NCBI GenBank assembly: GCA_028753945.1
Contig: JAPNXP010000001.1
Coordinates: 10,654,501 to 10,718,500, forward strand
From: Hexactinellida sp. DTS-2022
Lineage: Eukaryota; Porifera; Hexactinellida
Length of the DNA stretch: 64,000 nt
Reading direction: 5' to 3'
Position 1 is the stretch's first letter. Each line of letters opens with the position of its first letter. A model generated the notes under the pieces. That model was not told the origin of the DNA, did no database searches, and saw only the letters and a program-made list of their open reading frames with translations. Below, one piece after another: positions 29,921-40,923 of the stretch. The translations under genes and the position numbers were made by a program.

Positions 29921-30624
29921 TATGGCATTATTTTTGTTGTTATTCGTATAAATTAATTCCTTTAGACTCCAACGGTCTCAACGGTCAAGTAAACAACAAG
30001 GTTCCTGGGAGTCTGGTAGCTGCTCACAGAATGCTCACAAGATTCTCGCTTAGCTGTCCAGCGCAACTCTGGTGATGTTCCTGCGATCTTAAATGCAATA
30101 AGAGCTATTCCCCTTCGATGATCGCAGAGCACAACTATCAATTTTTCCCCTTCACCTCAAATTCTTGGTGTCGCTACCAATCTGCTAGATTCAATAGCGA
30201 GTCACTTCTCACTCACCTAATTACCTGGCACTATAGCACTACTAACATCATATTGAACCTTTCGATGACTTGGCTATAACTCCCCAGGATTTGTGGACAA
30301 GGTATCTACCGGACTCTCGTCTAACCATAACGAGCAGCTCACAACCTTTTATTCGCTATGGCCCCAAATCCCAAAGACATTGGTACTATAGATGTTATGA
30401 AGCTTGGTTCTACCCTCGCCATCCTAAGATATAATGAAAGATTCCAGGCATAGAGCGGGCGGCTCTTCTCGAGACTAAGCATTGAAATATTGGACCGGAT
30501 GCGGTTCGCATTCAAATTTTTGGATGACATTCGTGCTCGTCAAAAATCTAAAGATTGTTTCTGAACAGAAGAGATATCAGAAGAAGCTCTCGCTGGTCGG
30601 ACACAAACTAAACAAAAACTAAAC
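29921..30624. other. Possibly decayed coding DNA, not identified
   Basis: Composition is less AT-rich than usual spacer. Short open segments such as 'DSRLAVQRNSGDVPAILNAI' and 'LAITPQDLWTRYLPDSRL' appear on the plus strand in shifting frames with stops. I recognise no family. It may be an old gene or transposon relic downstream of the promoter-like repeat. Confidence 0.3.
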
Positions 30625-30813
30625 ATGGCCGGATACTTTTCTGGGGATTACAGTAGGGCTAAGCAGCCAGAAGATCAAATGAAACCTCTTCTGAGGAAAC
30701 TAGATATCCTGGTAGCAGTGTACCAGCAGTGTCTCAAGTGGTTGTTGCTCAATCTGCAAAGGGGCCGGACTGAAGATTTCGCCAGGTGGACATTGGTTTA
30801 CGTTCGATATTAA
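30625..30813 (+). CDS. Short hypothetical ORF
   Basis: 62 codons from ATG ('MAGYFSGDYSRAKQPEDQMK', then a Leu-rich helix 'LRKLDILVAVYQQCLKWLLL'). The composition looks coding and the start has an A at -3. No homologue is recognised. An in-frame 'ag' and a basic helical stretch ('QKRYQKKLSL') precede it from about 30554. It could be a terminal exon rather than a gene. Confidence 0.35.
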   Translation: MAGYFSGDYSRAKQPEDQMKPLLRKLDILVAVYQQCLKWLLLNLQRGRTEDFARWTLVYVRY

Positions 30814-30842
30814 TTAAATAGGACATATTGGCTTATGTTTAA

Positions 30843-32771
30843 TTAGTAATTACCACTTACAGTAATCACTACACCTATACATAGGTATATAGTACATAGG
30901 TTATCCTCTATAGAGAACAGTTCGTCCTGAGCACTCCCTCTCTCCAGATGTGAGTACAAGTCTCTCAGTTCAGATAGGCACTGCAGGATGGCTACATTCC
31001 TATCGCTCGTTGTGTAGTTAAGTATTGAACCGTTTGGTGGTATCCTCGCTTCTTCTAAAATATCTGAGAATATGTTGTCACTAGCCAATGGGACTTGTGT
31101 ATAATTATCGTTTGTTGTAACAGTATTCTGTAGTTCAGCAGGGTTATAAGTATAGTACTGAATATTAGAGTTGTTTGTGTTCGTTTCTGGTTGTACGTTT
31201 GTAGCCGAGTTAAACACGTCCGGTCCCATCGAAATAATTAGGAAATCCTCATTTGAAGGTATAAGCTCTCTTGTCGGACTCGTGCCTTCTCTGTTGTGCA
31301 AATCATTTATCTTATAACGGAACAGATAACTGAAGAGAATAATAATTTGGGACAGAATGTCCTGACTGAATTGGTTGCATTGATCTACAAGCAACACTTT
31401 GCATAGGAATGGGCTGGATGGGGAATAGCCGTAGCGAGAAGCGAGAACTTCTATGTGCGAGGATAAACTCTCATGTTTTACATCCGAATTCTTAGCCTGT
31501 TGTATCATAGAAACCAACCATGAGTGATGGTATGTAAGGAACGCAGTGAGAAGACGAGAAAATAGATTATCTATATGAGCACAATTCAATCGTGCGTGCA
31601 GATTAGCAACAATGAGAGGGATCCTTTTAACGGGACAGTCGTTGAAGTCATACAACTGGAGTGGTAACAAGGTGAATGGCTTTTTCCCATGCGCCAACCT
31701 TGAGCTAATGTCTGTTAGAAATTCCTCTACAGCCACGGCTAAGCTCGGCCTGAAGGATGTCTCTGTTGTCGAATCAATGACATCATACATATTGTCTGCC
31801 AGCATGTTAATAGAGTTCTCAAGGGAAAGGAAGTTCGATTGAAGAAGGTCGTTAATTTGAGGAGGGCCGCAGTCTCTCTCGTGGAAAATTAGTACTATTG
31901 CCAGCCAGCGGGATTTGGTGAGCGATCTGTTCGGGGAAGTCAGACTTTCGACGGACACAGGCCGAGTGGGAGAAGACACACGGGTTGAGTTATTCGAAAA
32001 AACTGATTCCTCGAGCCCAGGAGTTCGCGGGGCTGGAACATAACGGAGCGGGGCGTTTGCTATCAAGCGAGGAAGACAGGGGTTTGTTGAACACGCCCAG
32101 TTCCTTCTCAACGTTCCGCCTGGAGGTGGCTGTTTTGCACCTCACCCCCAGACTGGTGCACTCGCTAGTCGACTGTGGGTTCAGACTAAGCGCTAGTTTG
32201 GTGGGGAGTATCTGGGTGGAGGACTGGTTGGATCTCACCAAGTGTTGTGCGTTGTGCGTTGTGGTAAATGACACGGCTTAGCAAGATGCAATTGGTATGC
32301 AGGGTTTGTAGTTTCAATCCAGAGGGAGTCGAAATGTAGCAGTTACCGAATATTAACTCAGACATCTGTTCGGGCTGAAAGGCTCTTTGGCACTCGCCGC
32401 ATAACGTCATGTCGAGGGAATCGAACAGCACTACAGTCTACAGGGGGCTTATGCGTGCAGGTCTTCGGCTGCTGCATTACTAAGACACGAAGAGAGACAG
32501 GCAAAGAGTCCAGCAAGGAACGGATCATTAGCGAGTTTGAAGCTGCATCAGCCTCGGGAGATATGTCGGTTCTTATGTCAGTGGTGCTAACTGAGTGCGA
32601 AATAGAATTTCTATCGGACACTTTGTTTGAGGAAACTTCTGGCTGAGAAAGCTTTTTGGAAGGAACCTGAGTAGACGGAGGGAAGTGAGTTAACGGGTCA
32701 GGGGAGTGAGGGCCAACCCAAGAGGAGGTGATTGAAAAGAATGGCTTGAGCTTGTCAGCAAAGTTCAACAT
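30843..32771 (-). CDS. FNIP: Folliculin-interacting protein (FNIP1/2-like), frame-broken
   Basis: Partner of folliculin in amino-acid sensing at lysosomes (Rag GTPase/mTORC1 and AMPK signalling). Four minus-strand frames tile the gene: 32771 to about 32420, 32431 to about 32250, 32274 to about 32050, and 32111 to 30843. Family landmarks are 'LRVLVMQQ..' then 'VLFDSLD' (FNIP strand pair), 'MSELIFGNCYIS..SGLKLQ' (LGEMMFGSVAMSYKGSTLK equivalent), 'RWLAIVLIFHERD' (IAIGVIFSL equivalent) and 'SRLLTAFLTYHHSWLVSM' (LLTAVLTHHLAWV equivalent). Then comes 'ILFSYLFRYK'. The breaks have no GT-AG solution that I can find. One (near 32260) sits in a 7-nt tandem duplication 'cgcacaa'. The last open frame ends just after a 'gtaagt' donor-like site (about 30852), so a further C-terminal exon is likely but not found. 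Confidence 0.83.
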
Positions 32772-32997
32772 AACTGATTACCAATTATGTAATATTAGGT
32801 AACTTGAATTACTGTGTAAACTATAACGGAGGCAAAAATAGTATACCAAAGTAAGAATTCTATTCAGATTATGCAACAACAGCATCATATCATGCACTCA
32901 TTTGACCCGTTTTGATATGTAAGAAAAAGATGTAAGAAAAATACTCTCTTTACATTCTAATAACTATAAATCAGGAGATAGTTACTGATAAGAAAAT
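32772..32997. promoter_or_regulatory. Shared divergent promoter region FNIP/GABA-B-like receptor
   Basis: 226 bp separate the two start codons. The region is AT-rich, with a duplicated word 'gtaagaaaaa' at about 32921 and 32932. No TATA box is clearly positioned for either gene. Confidence 0.4.
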
Positions 32998-35409
32998 ATG
33001 CCAAAATTAACATTACAATTGCTGGCATTGACCTTTATTATTTGGGTCTCAAACGCCATACAGCAAGAGCAGCTACACATTGCTGGCTTATACCCATACC
33101 CATCAGCACAGAAACTCGGTGTCACACCCGACGCAGTGCAGCTAGCATTGGAACACATCAACTCCGATCCAACAATCCTATCCAGCTACAACCTAACCGT
33201 TAAATTCAGGGACTCAGGTTGCTCCAATATTATAGCAGTAAAGAGTCTGTTTGAATTCATTAGCGAGCCGAATCAAAAGTATCTTGTTGTGTTAGGAGCA
33301 ACATGTTCAGTAGCCACTGCAGCAGTCGCTGAGTTAGCAATAGCAGAAAACCTTCCAACAATAAGTTACGCTTCCACCTCTCCCTCATTGACGAATCACG
33401 AACGCTTTCCAGAATTACTTCTTGGGACACCCTCGGATATCAATACCGTATCTGGACAGCTGTTGTTCATTCAACAGAATAAGTTCCGCCGAGTAGCAAT
33501 CATAAACCAGCAAGACGAACTGTTTGTGTCCGTTAGCGCGAGATTACAAGTCTTCCTGAACCAACTTGGCATTTCGTATATAACTGAATTATTCAATCCT
33601 AAAAACGAGAACTACCTGGACACTATCGATCTCCTCCTAAGTCGAATACAAGATGACGGTTATAGTGTGATTGTAGTAAACATGTATGAGGCCGAGTATG
33701 TTCAAATGTTGTGTCGCTTGCTAAAATTTCCATCCCTCCACCCGCCGAGCACCACCTGGATCGTAATAGGTTGGTATGTCAACTGGTCAGATGATGTATA
33801 TAATGTAACTAACGGAGACTGCACATTCACAGACATTGCAGCCATGTCGAACGGTTCAGTCGCTGTGAATCCGTCTGTTAGCTTTGAAAATTTCGATATG
33901 GTTAATCAACCCACGATCTCTGGCTACACGCCACGGGAACTCTTCCAACAGTACAAAGCTGGGAGTATCAGAAGAAATAATTTGGAATTTTTTCAAACCG
34001 AATCAATTTTTTATGATGCGTATGCATACGATTGCACTTGGACAATTGCATTGGCCCTTAACGAAATGGCAGCCAGCCGTAACTTGAGCACAGCGCAAAT
34101 TAAAAGCTCTGAACTGTTCGATGCCATGCATAAGGTCAGATTCACGGGTTGGACAGGCGATGTAGTGTACGTAGATAGGGTAAGGCCTGAGAATAGGATC
34201 CAGTTGTACGAAATAATAAACGGTGCCTTTGTAATCCGAGGTTTGTATGTAGACCTACCAGCCAACCAAAGTGATTTAGTCGGAAATTATAGCATTATTT
34301 ACCAGAAATTAACCTCATTCATTTATTTCGATGCAGAGAAGGCCTCTGATGGGATAGAAGTGCACTACATACACATCTCCATATTCGCTTTGACTCTACT
34401 CTTTTCTCTGCTGGGATTTGGGTATGTGACAGCTTTGATAGTCATAATTGCCATTGGTTGGAAGAAGAAATATGCTGCAGTAATAAAATCTGAGCCGTCA
34501 GTCAATATCGTCATAATTTCAGGCAATTATTTCATCTTTTTGTTGGCTTTCCTTTGGTCCATAGATGGAAGGTTTTTGCAAACTACAGACAACCAATCTG
34601 TTGGCATTTTCGTTTGTAATTTACGAATATGGCTCTTCGCAATTTCAATCAGTATTATCTTTGGGGGCATGCTGGGGAAAGCGATTAAGTATTACGTCAT
34701 CGCCATTAAGCACAAGTTTAGCTACTCTTCTTACCTCAAATTCTACCACATCTTGTTGTTACCGCTTTTTTTAATCGTGCTCGACACCGTTTATATGCTC
34801 GTGTGGGGAGTAGCCTCACCAATCACGTACACCGTTTTTGATATTGACTCCGGGTTGAGATTTCCGCCGATTTACCAAGTAGCAGAATGCAGGCCTGAAA
34901 ACCAAACTAGTTTTATAATACTTTTCGCCATTTTCATCATCTTTAAATCGATTCTAGTCCTGATAGGTTTGTTCTTAGCATATCACCTTAGGAAAGTTGT
35001 TAATAAAGCAAATAAGTACACTTCCACCATAACATGGACCATGTACAACACTGTTACATTCTCCATCATTCAGGTGCTGCTAATCCTGCTCCTAACCAAT
35101 GTAGACGCCAAGTATGGTCTCGTTTGCTTTTTCACTCTGTGTGAAGGGTTCGTACTCAGCTCGATTGTTGCCGGCCCTATTCTATACTACCTGTACAAAG
35201 ATCCGCATGGGAGAACGTTTAAATCAATTACTATCAAGCAAGAATTCCCTGAAAACCCAGCTCAACTGAAGGACAAGATTCGCACACTTGAAAAGCAAAA
35301 CTCAGAACTACTAACAAGGATTTCGAGCGACATGGAATTCTCTGGTGTTGTCAGACCACATGTCCTTCAAGATTCGATTGACGAGGCACCAGAAGATATG
35401 AAACATTAG
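32998..35409 (+). CDS. Class C GPCR, GABA-B receptor-like, intronless
   Basis: Putative metabotropic receptor of the plasma membrane, 803 residues. A signal peptide spans 1-20. The Venus-flytrap ligand-binding domain (ANF-receptor type) spans about 25-440, opening 'LHIAGLYPYPSAQKLGV' and including 'VVLGATCSVATAAVAEL' and 'LPTISYASTSPSL'. Seven hydrophobic segments lie between about 455 and 745. A C-terminal coiled coil, 'DKIRTLEKQNSELLTRI', is like the GABA-B heterodimer helix. There is no Cys-rich linker of the mGluR type, so GABA-B-like is the best subclass. The ligand is unknown, and GABA-B-like receptors are expanded in sponges (family knowledge). Codons are AT-rich. AATAAA lies at 35427-35432. 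Its start faces FNIP. Confidence 0.92.
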   Translation: MPKLTLQLLALTFIIWVSNAIQQEQLHIAGLYPYPSAQKLGVTPDAVQLALEHINSDPTILSSYNLTVKFRDSGCSNIIAVKSLFEFISEPNQKYLVVLGATCSVATAAVAELAIAENLPTISYASTSPSLTNHERFPELLLGTPSDINTVSGQLLFIQQNKFRRVAIINQQDELFVSVSARLQVFLNQLGISYITELFNPKNENYLDTIDLLLSRIQDDGYSVIVVNMYEAEYVQMLCRLLKFPSLHPPSTTWIVIGWYVNWSDDVYNVTNGDCTFTDIAAMSNGSVAVNPSVSFENFDMVNQPTISGYTPRELFQQYKAGSIRRNNLEFFQTESIFYDAYAYDCTWTIALALNEMAASRNLSTAQIKSSELFDAMHKVRFTGWTGDVVYVDRVRPENRIQLYEIINGAFVIRGLYVDLPANQSDLVGNYSIIYQKLTSFIYFDAEKASDGIEVHYIHISIFALTLLFSLLGFGYVTALIVIIAIGWKKKYAAVIKSEPSVNIVIISGNYFIFLLAFLWSIDGRFLQTTDNQSVGIFVCNLRIWLFAISISIIFGGMLGKAIKYYVIAIKHKFSYSSYLKFYHILLLPLFLIVLDTVYMLVWGVASPITYTVFDIDSGLRFPPIYQVAECRPENQTSFIILFAIFIIFKSILVLIGLFLAYHLRKVVNKANKYTSTITWTMYNTVTFSIIQVLLILLLTNVDAKYGLVCFFTLCEGFVLSSIVAGPILYYLYKDPHGRTFKSITIKQEFPENPAQLKDKIRTLEKQNSELLTRISSDMEFSGVVRPHVLQDSIDEAPEDMKH

Positions 35410-35426
35410 GAAATCATTCCATCCTA

Positions 35427-35432
35427 AATAAA
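35427..35432 (+). terminator. AATAAA polyadenylation signal for the receptor gene
   Basis: A canonical hexamer 18 nt after the stop codon. A 22-bp tandem repeat follows. Confidence 0.6.
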
Positions 35433-35460
35433 GTAACATCCCATACTTAATTAAGTGTAA

Positions 35461-35530
35461 AGAAAGCTCAATTAGTTAAGTTAAAAGCTCAATTAGTTAA
35501 GTTAAAAGCTCAATTAGTTAAGTTAACAAG
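35461..35530. repeat. 22-bp tandem repeat, three units
   Basis: Three near-perfect copies of 'aaagctcaattagttaag' plus ttaa, then shorter 'gttaacaa' repeats. It lies directly 3' of the receptor gene. Confidence 0.85.
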
Positions 35531-35812
35531 TTAACAAGTTAAAAAAGTTAAGTAAAAGCATCCCCTGATATTAGTATCTTATATTTGTAAATAAGAATTA
35601 TTTTGAGTATGTATAATATATTTGTAAATAGTTATTATTTTGAGTATTATAATTGTGCTTAATTCTTGATTTTTGCTATTAAGATTTGCTGTGATAATTT
35701 CACTGATTTGAAGATTCAGAGGACTTAAAATAATTTCAGTTTAATGAGGGGTATCTTTATAGCAAGGATATAATTAAAATAAAATGCAATTTGCGTAAAG
35801 AATAGTCTAAAC

Positions 35813-36131
35813 CAGTGGTTCCCAACCTTTTCCAAAAGATTTCAGGATATTACCCCCCAACCTATATTTTTGCTATAATTCCCCCCCCCCAGCACTACAA
35901 TGTAGTATTTTGGTATTGAAATAACTGAAAAACTAAGTGAAATATAAATAATACTGTCAATGAGAACGGTCAATATTATCAATACTAGGTAAATTAATTA
36001 CTCAGTGATTAAATCATTCAGTGAGACAAAGTAATCCAGAAAATTTCATTAGTATACCTATGTGTAATTCCTCCCCGAGGATGGCCAAATTCCTCCCCAG
36101 GGAGGAATTCCTCCCAGGTTGGGAACCACTG
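35813..36131. mobile_element. hAT MITE with exact 8-bp target duplication
   Basis: The ends 'cagtggttcccaacct' and 'aggttgggaaccactg' are perfectly inverted. They are flanked by gtctaaac on both sides (35805-35812 and 36132-36139). The interior is non-coding. Confidence 0.9.
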
Positions 36132-36173
36132 GTCTAAACTAACTCTAAACTACAACAATCCATAGACTTTGTG

Positions 36174-39100
36174 TTAAGTTCTTGAGACCGACTTGTCTGT
36201 AGGGAGGGGATCTCGGGTGTTAACCCGTTTGACAAAGAGGTGTGCGGTGGGAACCCAACCAGACCCTCCCTTCATGTTGTGGCTCGATCTAACCCAAGAC
36301 CAGTTTATAGATTGCTTTAGGATTTCAACTTCATCACCCGTTTGCAGACGAATACCCTGGGGATTACTCAAGTCCGGTTCGTAGTCAGCAATGCATTTCG
36401 TTAAAGAAGAAACATTAACTTCCTCGGTAATATCTACGTCTGAAATGCCTGCTAAATCCAGTTTTATTTCGGGTAAGGCTGGTTTAATCCCGGGGGGTGG
36501 AGGAATAGCAGATTCGTCAATGCTCACAGAAGATGGAAATATTCCCAGGCTCGAGGCGCTGATAGTGTGCGCAGACCCAGGGGCGAGTAGGAGGGTCTTA
36601 GGCGTGGAGGTGTGCGGACTGTCTGAGCCAAATGGCATTGTGGAATTGGAGCGGTTCATAATCTTGGCAAAGCCAGACTTTGGTTTGAAAAACGGTTTCT
36701 TGCTAACTACGAAAGAGGCCCTGCATTCGAGGACACTTGTCAGGTGCTGGGACCATTCCTCTCTCGCGTCGCTGTTCTCGGTGCGCAGGAAATACTTCTC
36801 CTCCTTTGAGGTTAGAACGAACTTCAAACCTTCGAACTCGAGCCTACTCATGTTCAGCTTCAAGTCTTCAAAAAATATAACTTCCTTACAGATATACTTA
36901 AGAGAGCTATTGGCCTCTTTCAATGGGTCTTCTTGCCGCTTTGTGAGCACGAGAGCAAGCGTGAATAGAAACGCGTGTCTGGGCTTGTCACTGCTGCTCT
37001 TCCAGTTCTTTCCGGACAGATACAGAACGCCTTTGTGAACTAGTTTCCCTAGGTCATTGACATTGCCCTCAAAGTTGTCCAGATGGAGCAGGTCCACCTG
37101 ATGGTTGGTTATGTTAAGAATGTGTAGTATTGCTTTGCAGGCAATCCTAAGTGAGAGACGCGGCTCCGATAGATCCTGTGTCACGTTGAACATCTTATCC
37201 AGAAGCAGTTTGTACCTGGTGATGCGCTGTATCGGTTTAATCAGCTGGTGCAGCAGAGGGAGAGGCTCGTCTACCCGCTGTTGCCACTGCTCGAAGAACT
37301 CGGTGTGTGCGACCAGGATGCGTTCCGACTCTGCGCTCGCGGCAGAACACCGTGTACAGCTCCTCAATGCGGTGTTTGAACCGCGCGAATGCGTCGGCTA
37401 TCTCGTTAACACTGTTGTTAGCTTCCAATAGCGTGGGTAGGAATAGGTTCTTATGGAAGGTGTGTATGTCAGAAATGTTCGTGAATATTTCCCGTTTCAG
37501 GTGAACAATGGCTTCTGGGGTACCTTCAATTGGGAAAGGGTCAACGTACTTTGTTACCAATACAGTTAAATCATTGATGTACAGTCTCTCGGTGTTCAAC
37601 AGCTCGCCCAGCATCATATCTCTCAGCTTTCTCAGCTGCAATTCAGTGTTCTTCTCCCGTTCAATCTGCCCCAACAGATACCTCCTATTCTCAGCATTAG
37701 CCAGATGTCTCTCGAGCTCTTCCTTAGTCATTTTGTAGTTGAAAGACACCATGTGCTTCTGTTTCTCAATTTGGTCTCCGCCCAACTCGCTGCTCAGAAA
37801 CTTGATCTGCTGCAGCAGTTCTTCCACCATCATCTCGCTGTTCTCCATGCACTCCCTGAGGTTACTGATCACCCCGTCAACTTCCTCAGAGGTGCTGGAA
37901 GCGTTCAAGTCTCCCTCGATCTTAGTGAAAAAGCTAGAAGTCTTGCTACGCCAGTCCCGCACCTTACTGAGGTCGATCTGAAACAGGAGGGCCTTCTCCA
38001 GGAGCTTCTCTCTCGCCTCACACCTCTCCTGGAACTGAATCCACTTGTTCTTTAGTGTATTCAGAATAACTTGTATCTTCTGCATTATCAGAAACTGATC
38101 AGCGACGTACACCTGGACCCTACGGCCCATGTCTTGACACTTGAACACTCGATTGCCTGTCTCAAGCTTCACCTTCGTATAATCCTCTTTAAATCTGGTT
38201 AGCTGTATGTCACACTCCTTTACGTTGTACTTTAGATTGTCTTCAACCTTCAAGCGAGCTATCCCAGTCACCTCAAGATACTTAGTGATCTCCTCAGCTC
38301 AGATTCGAACTGGAAATTAGCGATCTGGTTGATGACATTCAGTTGCTCGAACTGTGTCCAAACCTCGCTCTGCGCTTGGGTCAGTTTCAAGTTTACCATT
38401 TCCAGAATGTAGTTGAGGCGTTGCTTCAACTGCTGTATAGCGATTACGGCGTCTTTATCATCATGGTGAGGTTTCTTTATGTAGTCCCTATTAGTCTTAA
38501 GTTAAACTTCTGAGATTTGCTTTCCTGCTCCAGAGACTGCAATAGCATATTCCCGTCTCGATTCAGGACAATCACGCTTTCGTTAATTACTTTCCAGTTC
38601 TCTTGGTTATGCTTCAGCAAGTGCCGGTCGTCTGGCGACACATCGGATAAGTTAATGGTGTTAAAATCGCGAGAAAGTTCGTCGAATTTTCGCATCAGAT
38701 TATTCCTAAGCTCATGGAAATTACAAGTAACTTTGACTAAGTGGCGTCGCTTGTCTAGAGCCGCACTAACTTTGTTCCAATTGCTAGTGAGATCTTCCGC
38801 GAAATACTGCATATTCTCCGCACTGGGAGCTTTCTCGTGCGAGAGCTGGTTAGCCCGTAGCTGCAGCTGCCGGGCCTGTTGACAGAGCTTCTGTAGCTCG
38901 TTATCGACCTGCTCTATCTGCTTGAGAATGCTCTTCGACTGCTCTAAGGATTGACCCACTTCTACAGGAATAGTCCGTTCTATCATAACCAGGTGCTCCA
39001 ACAGATCCTTGTACTGGTTCTCGAACTCCAACAGAACAATGTATTCCTGGTACTGGCACACGCGGTCATCCGCGATTTTCAACACCTCTTTCTGTCTGGA

Positions 39101-40350
39101 ATCTAGCTCCAGGATGAGGTTCGTAACGTGCTGCACCGCCTCCACTCTCTCCGGCGTGGCGGACACCAGGTAGATCTGTCGCACCTGGATCTGCTTCTTA
39201 AGCCCATTCGCGTTCTCGTTTATAATCTCGAATGCTTGGTGCAGGAAGTTGAGGCGTTTCTGGTACTTCTGTACGACCAGCTTAGCGTCTTGTAGCGTGG
39301 CAGGGAACTTGTCTTGAGTCAACAGCTCCTTGTGCCAGGTGGTGAGCCGTGTCAGGTGCGTAAGCGCGTCGCACTCGAATATTCGCATGTTCAGACACAC
39401 GTCCAGGGAATGCAGTCGCTTCTCGAAGTAATCCTCTACTATTCTCATTTCGCGGTGCACCCTCTCCACTTGGCTCGTGAGGGGAGATATCATTTGCGGG
39501 TAGTCGGCGGTTAATTTCTGAGCCACGGCTTCCGAGATGCGGCCTGAGGCGCTCTCAATGCTCTGCTTGAGCTTAGTGGAGGCGTGGCTAATCTTGTTGA
39601 GCTCTTCCATGTTGTGTGCGTGCTGCTGTTTGATGGCCTTAATCAGGTTCTCTGTTTCGTGAGCCGACTCGGGGTAGCTGTCGCTACTGCTATTGCTCAT
39701 CTGCTGTTGGTAACTCTTTATGATGCTGTCAACCGATTCGTGGAACCTCTGGGCATTTCGCAGAATCCCTTCGCACTCTAAACGAGACTCTTTGAACGCG
39801 TGGATGCGACTCTCCAGCGTGACGATGCATTTGCGAATTTCCTGAGGAGTCACACCTTTATTTCGCGGAAGATGGAAACTAATCAAGTCTTGCGAATTTC
39901 GCGAGAAAGTGGAGGCTTCCGAGAGCTGATTCTTGGCCTCGCGGTCGAAGTCCTGGTGGAGAGACAGGAAGAGTGAAGTTTCGCGAAATGAGTTACCAAT
40001 TTCGGTATTTTTAATCAGATAGTTGTAACCTTTCGAGCTGATCCAAATCGTTATTTTATCACACTCGTTCTGAAATATTCTCGCTTGTAAAGTGTGCGTC
40101 AATTCCTGTCTCCTCTGCTTCCACAGGTCGTCAAGGTGCTGCTTGTCGTCACGCAGGTCGAATAGAACTCCGCGAATCCGCTTCACATCGACAATATAGT
40201 CAGGCGAGGAGGGGGAGCTAATGAGTTATTTCGGTTTCCGCATAATATCAATTAGAGTATTTCCGTCCTTACTAACTTGCTCGAACTGGTTCTCATATAT
40301 ATTCTTAATATCCTCGTGCACGCGACATGACTCCTGCGCGGACTTAATGT
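36174..40350 (-). CDS. Trio/Kalirin-like RhoGEF (spectrin repeats-DH-PH-SH3), 3' part, frame-broken
   Basis: Rho/Rac guanine nucleotide exchange factor of the cytosol and membrane. On the minus strand an exon begins at 40350 after a 'cccctag' acceptor. It encodes about 800 residues of spectrin repeats (40350 to about 37700). The DH domain follows (about 37650-37150, 'LNTERLYINDLTVLVTKYVD' and 'PIQRITRYKLLLDKM'), then the PH domain (about 37080-36730) and the SH3 (about 36400-36230, 'CIADYEPD' and 'GGSGWVP'). It ends at 36174. Problems are an in-frame TAA at 40226-40228 and frame switches near 38490, 38290 and 37350, the last inside the DH domain. None is explained by a GT-AG intron. The Sec14 domain and N-terminal exons were not found upstream. 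It could be MCF2L/Dbs-like, but the number of spectrin repeats favours Trio/Kalirin. Confidence 0.78.
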
Positions 40351-40750
40351 CTAGGGGGACCTCCAGAAAAGTACACTACAAAACTTGCAAGTTAAAACTT
40401 ATATTTTCTAGAAAATTTTTAGTTAAAGCATACTACCTTTGTGGTAGTAAACTAACAGATCCACTGTTATCTAGTTAATGAAATTAACACCGCGAGAAAA
40501 TCTAATTTGGAAATTTCTGAACAATTATCAATCCAGATATAGCAATACGTATATAAGTAGATTCATAAAAATCTCAATTAGTTCCACCAACTTAAGTAGT
40601 CTGGTTCTACTAACAAGTGCTCGTTAGCAGAAAATGTTGGTACAAATACTGGATCGTCCAAATACTCTTGTTGGAAGTTAGTCTATAACAACATTTTTGT
40701 AACTACATTCTGATCACTTTACTTTAATTTAGATTTTAGCAATTCGATAC
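40351..40750. other. Upstream flank of the RhoGEF exon, no further exon seen
   Basis: This is the minus-strand upstream side of the acceptor at 40351-40352. It should be intron, but I find no further spectrin or Sec14 exon up to 42.3 kb. Confidence 0.35.
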
Positions 40751-40923
40751 ATTTTGTCCAGTGAGTCGCTTTATATCGATTGTATGAAGTATTTATAAGC
40801 TGTTCGTTCCGCGTTTCATCTCACTAGGAGTCCTAGTGCAGATATGAAATCCCGTAGCGCGGAACGAACAGCTTATAAACTCTCCATACAATCGATGTAA
40901 GTGACCAACAACGGGACAAAATG
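40751..40923. mobile_element. Long-TIR MITE (family also at 51.1, 53.4 and 55.7 kb)
   Basis: Imperfect inverted ends of about 75 bp start 'cattttgtcc' and end 'ggacaaaatg'. Inner arms are 'tttataagctgttcgttccg' and its complement. Related sequence with 'gtagcgcggaacga' and 'gatacaatcgat' words occurs at about 51320-51402, 53408-53570 and (reverse) 55700-55840. Confidence 0.75.

Noticed and set aside
32400-32440. Tiny intron to explain the FNIP frame break
   Set aside because: Only an 11-nt gt...ag segment is available. That is too short to splice and does not give the needed frame.
40167-40225. 59-nt intron (gttagt ... cattag) removing the TAA in the RhoGEF
   Set aside because: The splice words look good, but joining them leads to a TGA within six codons, so it does not restore the frame.
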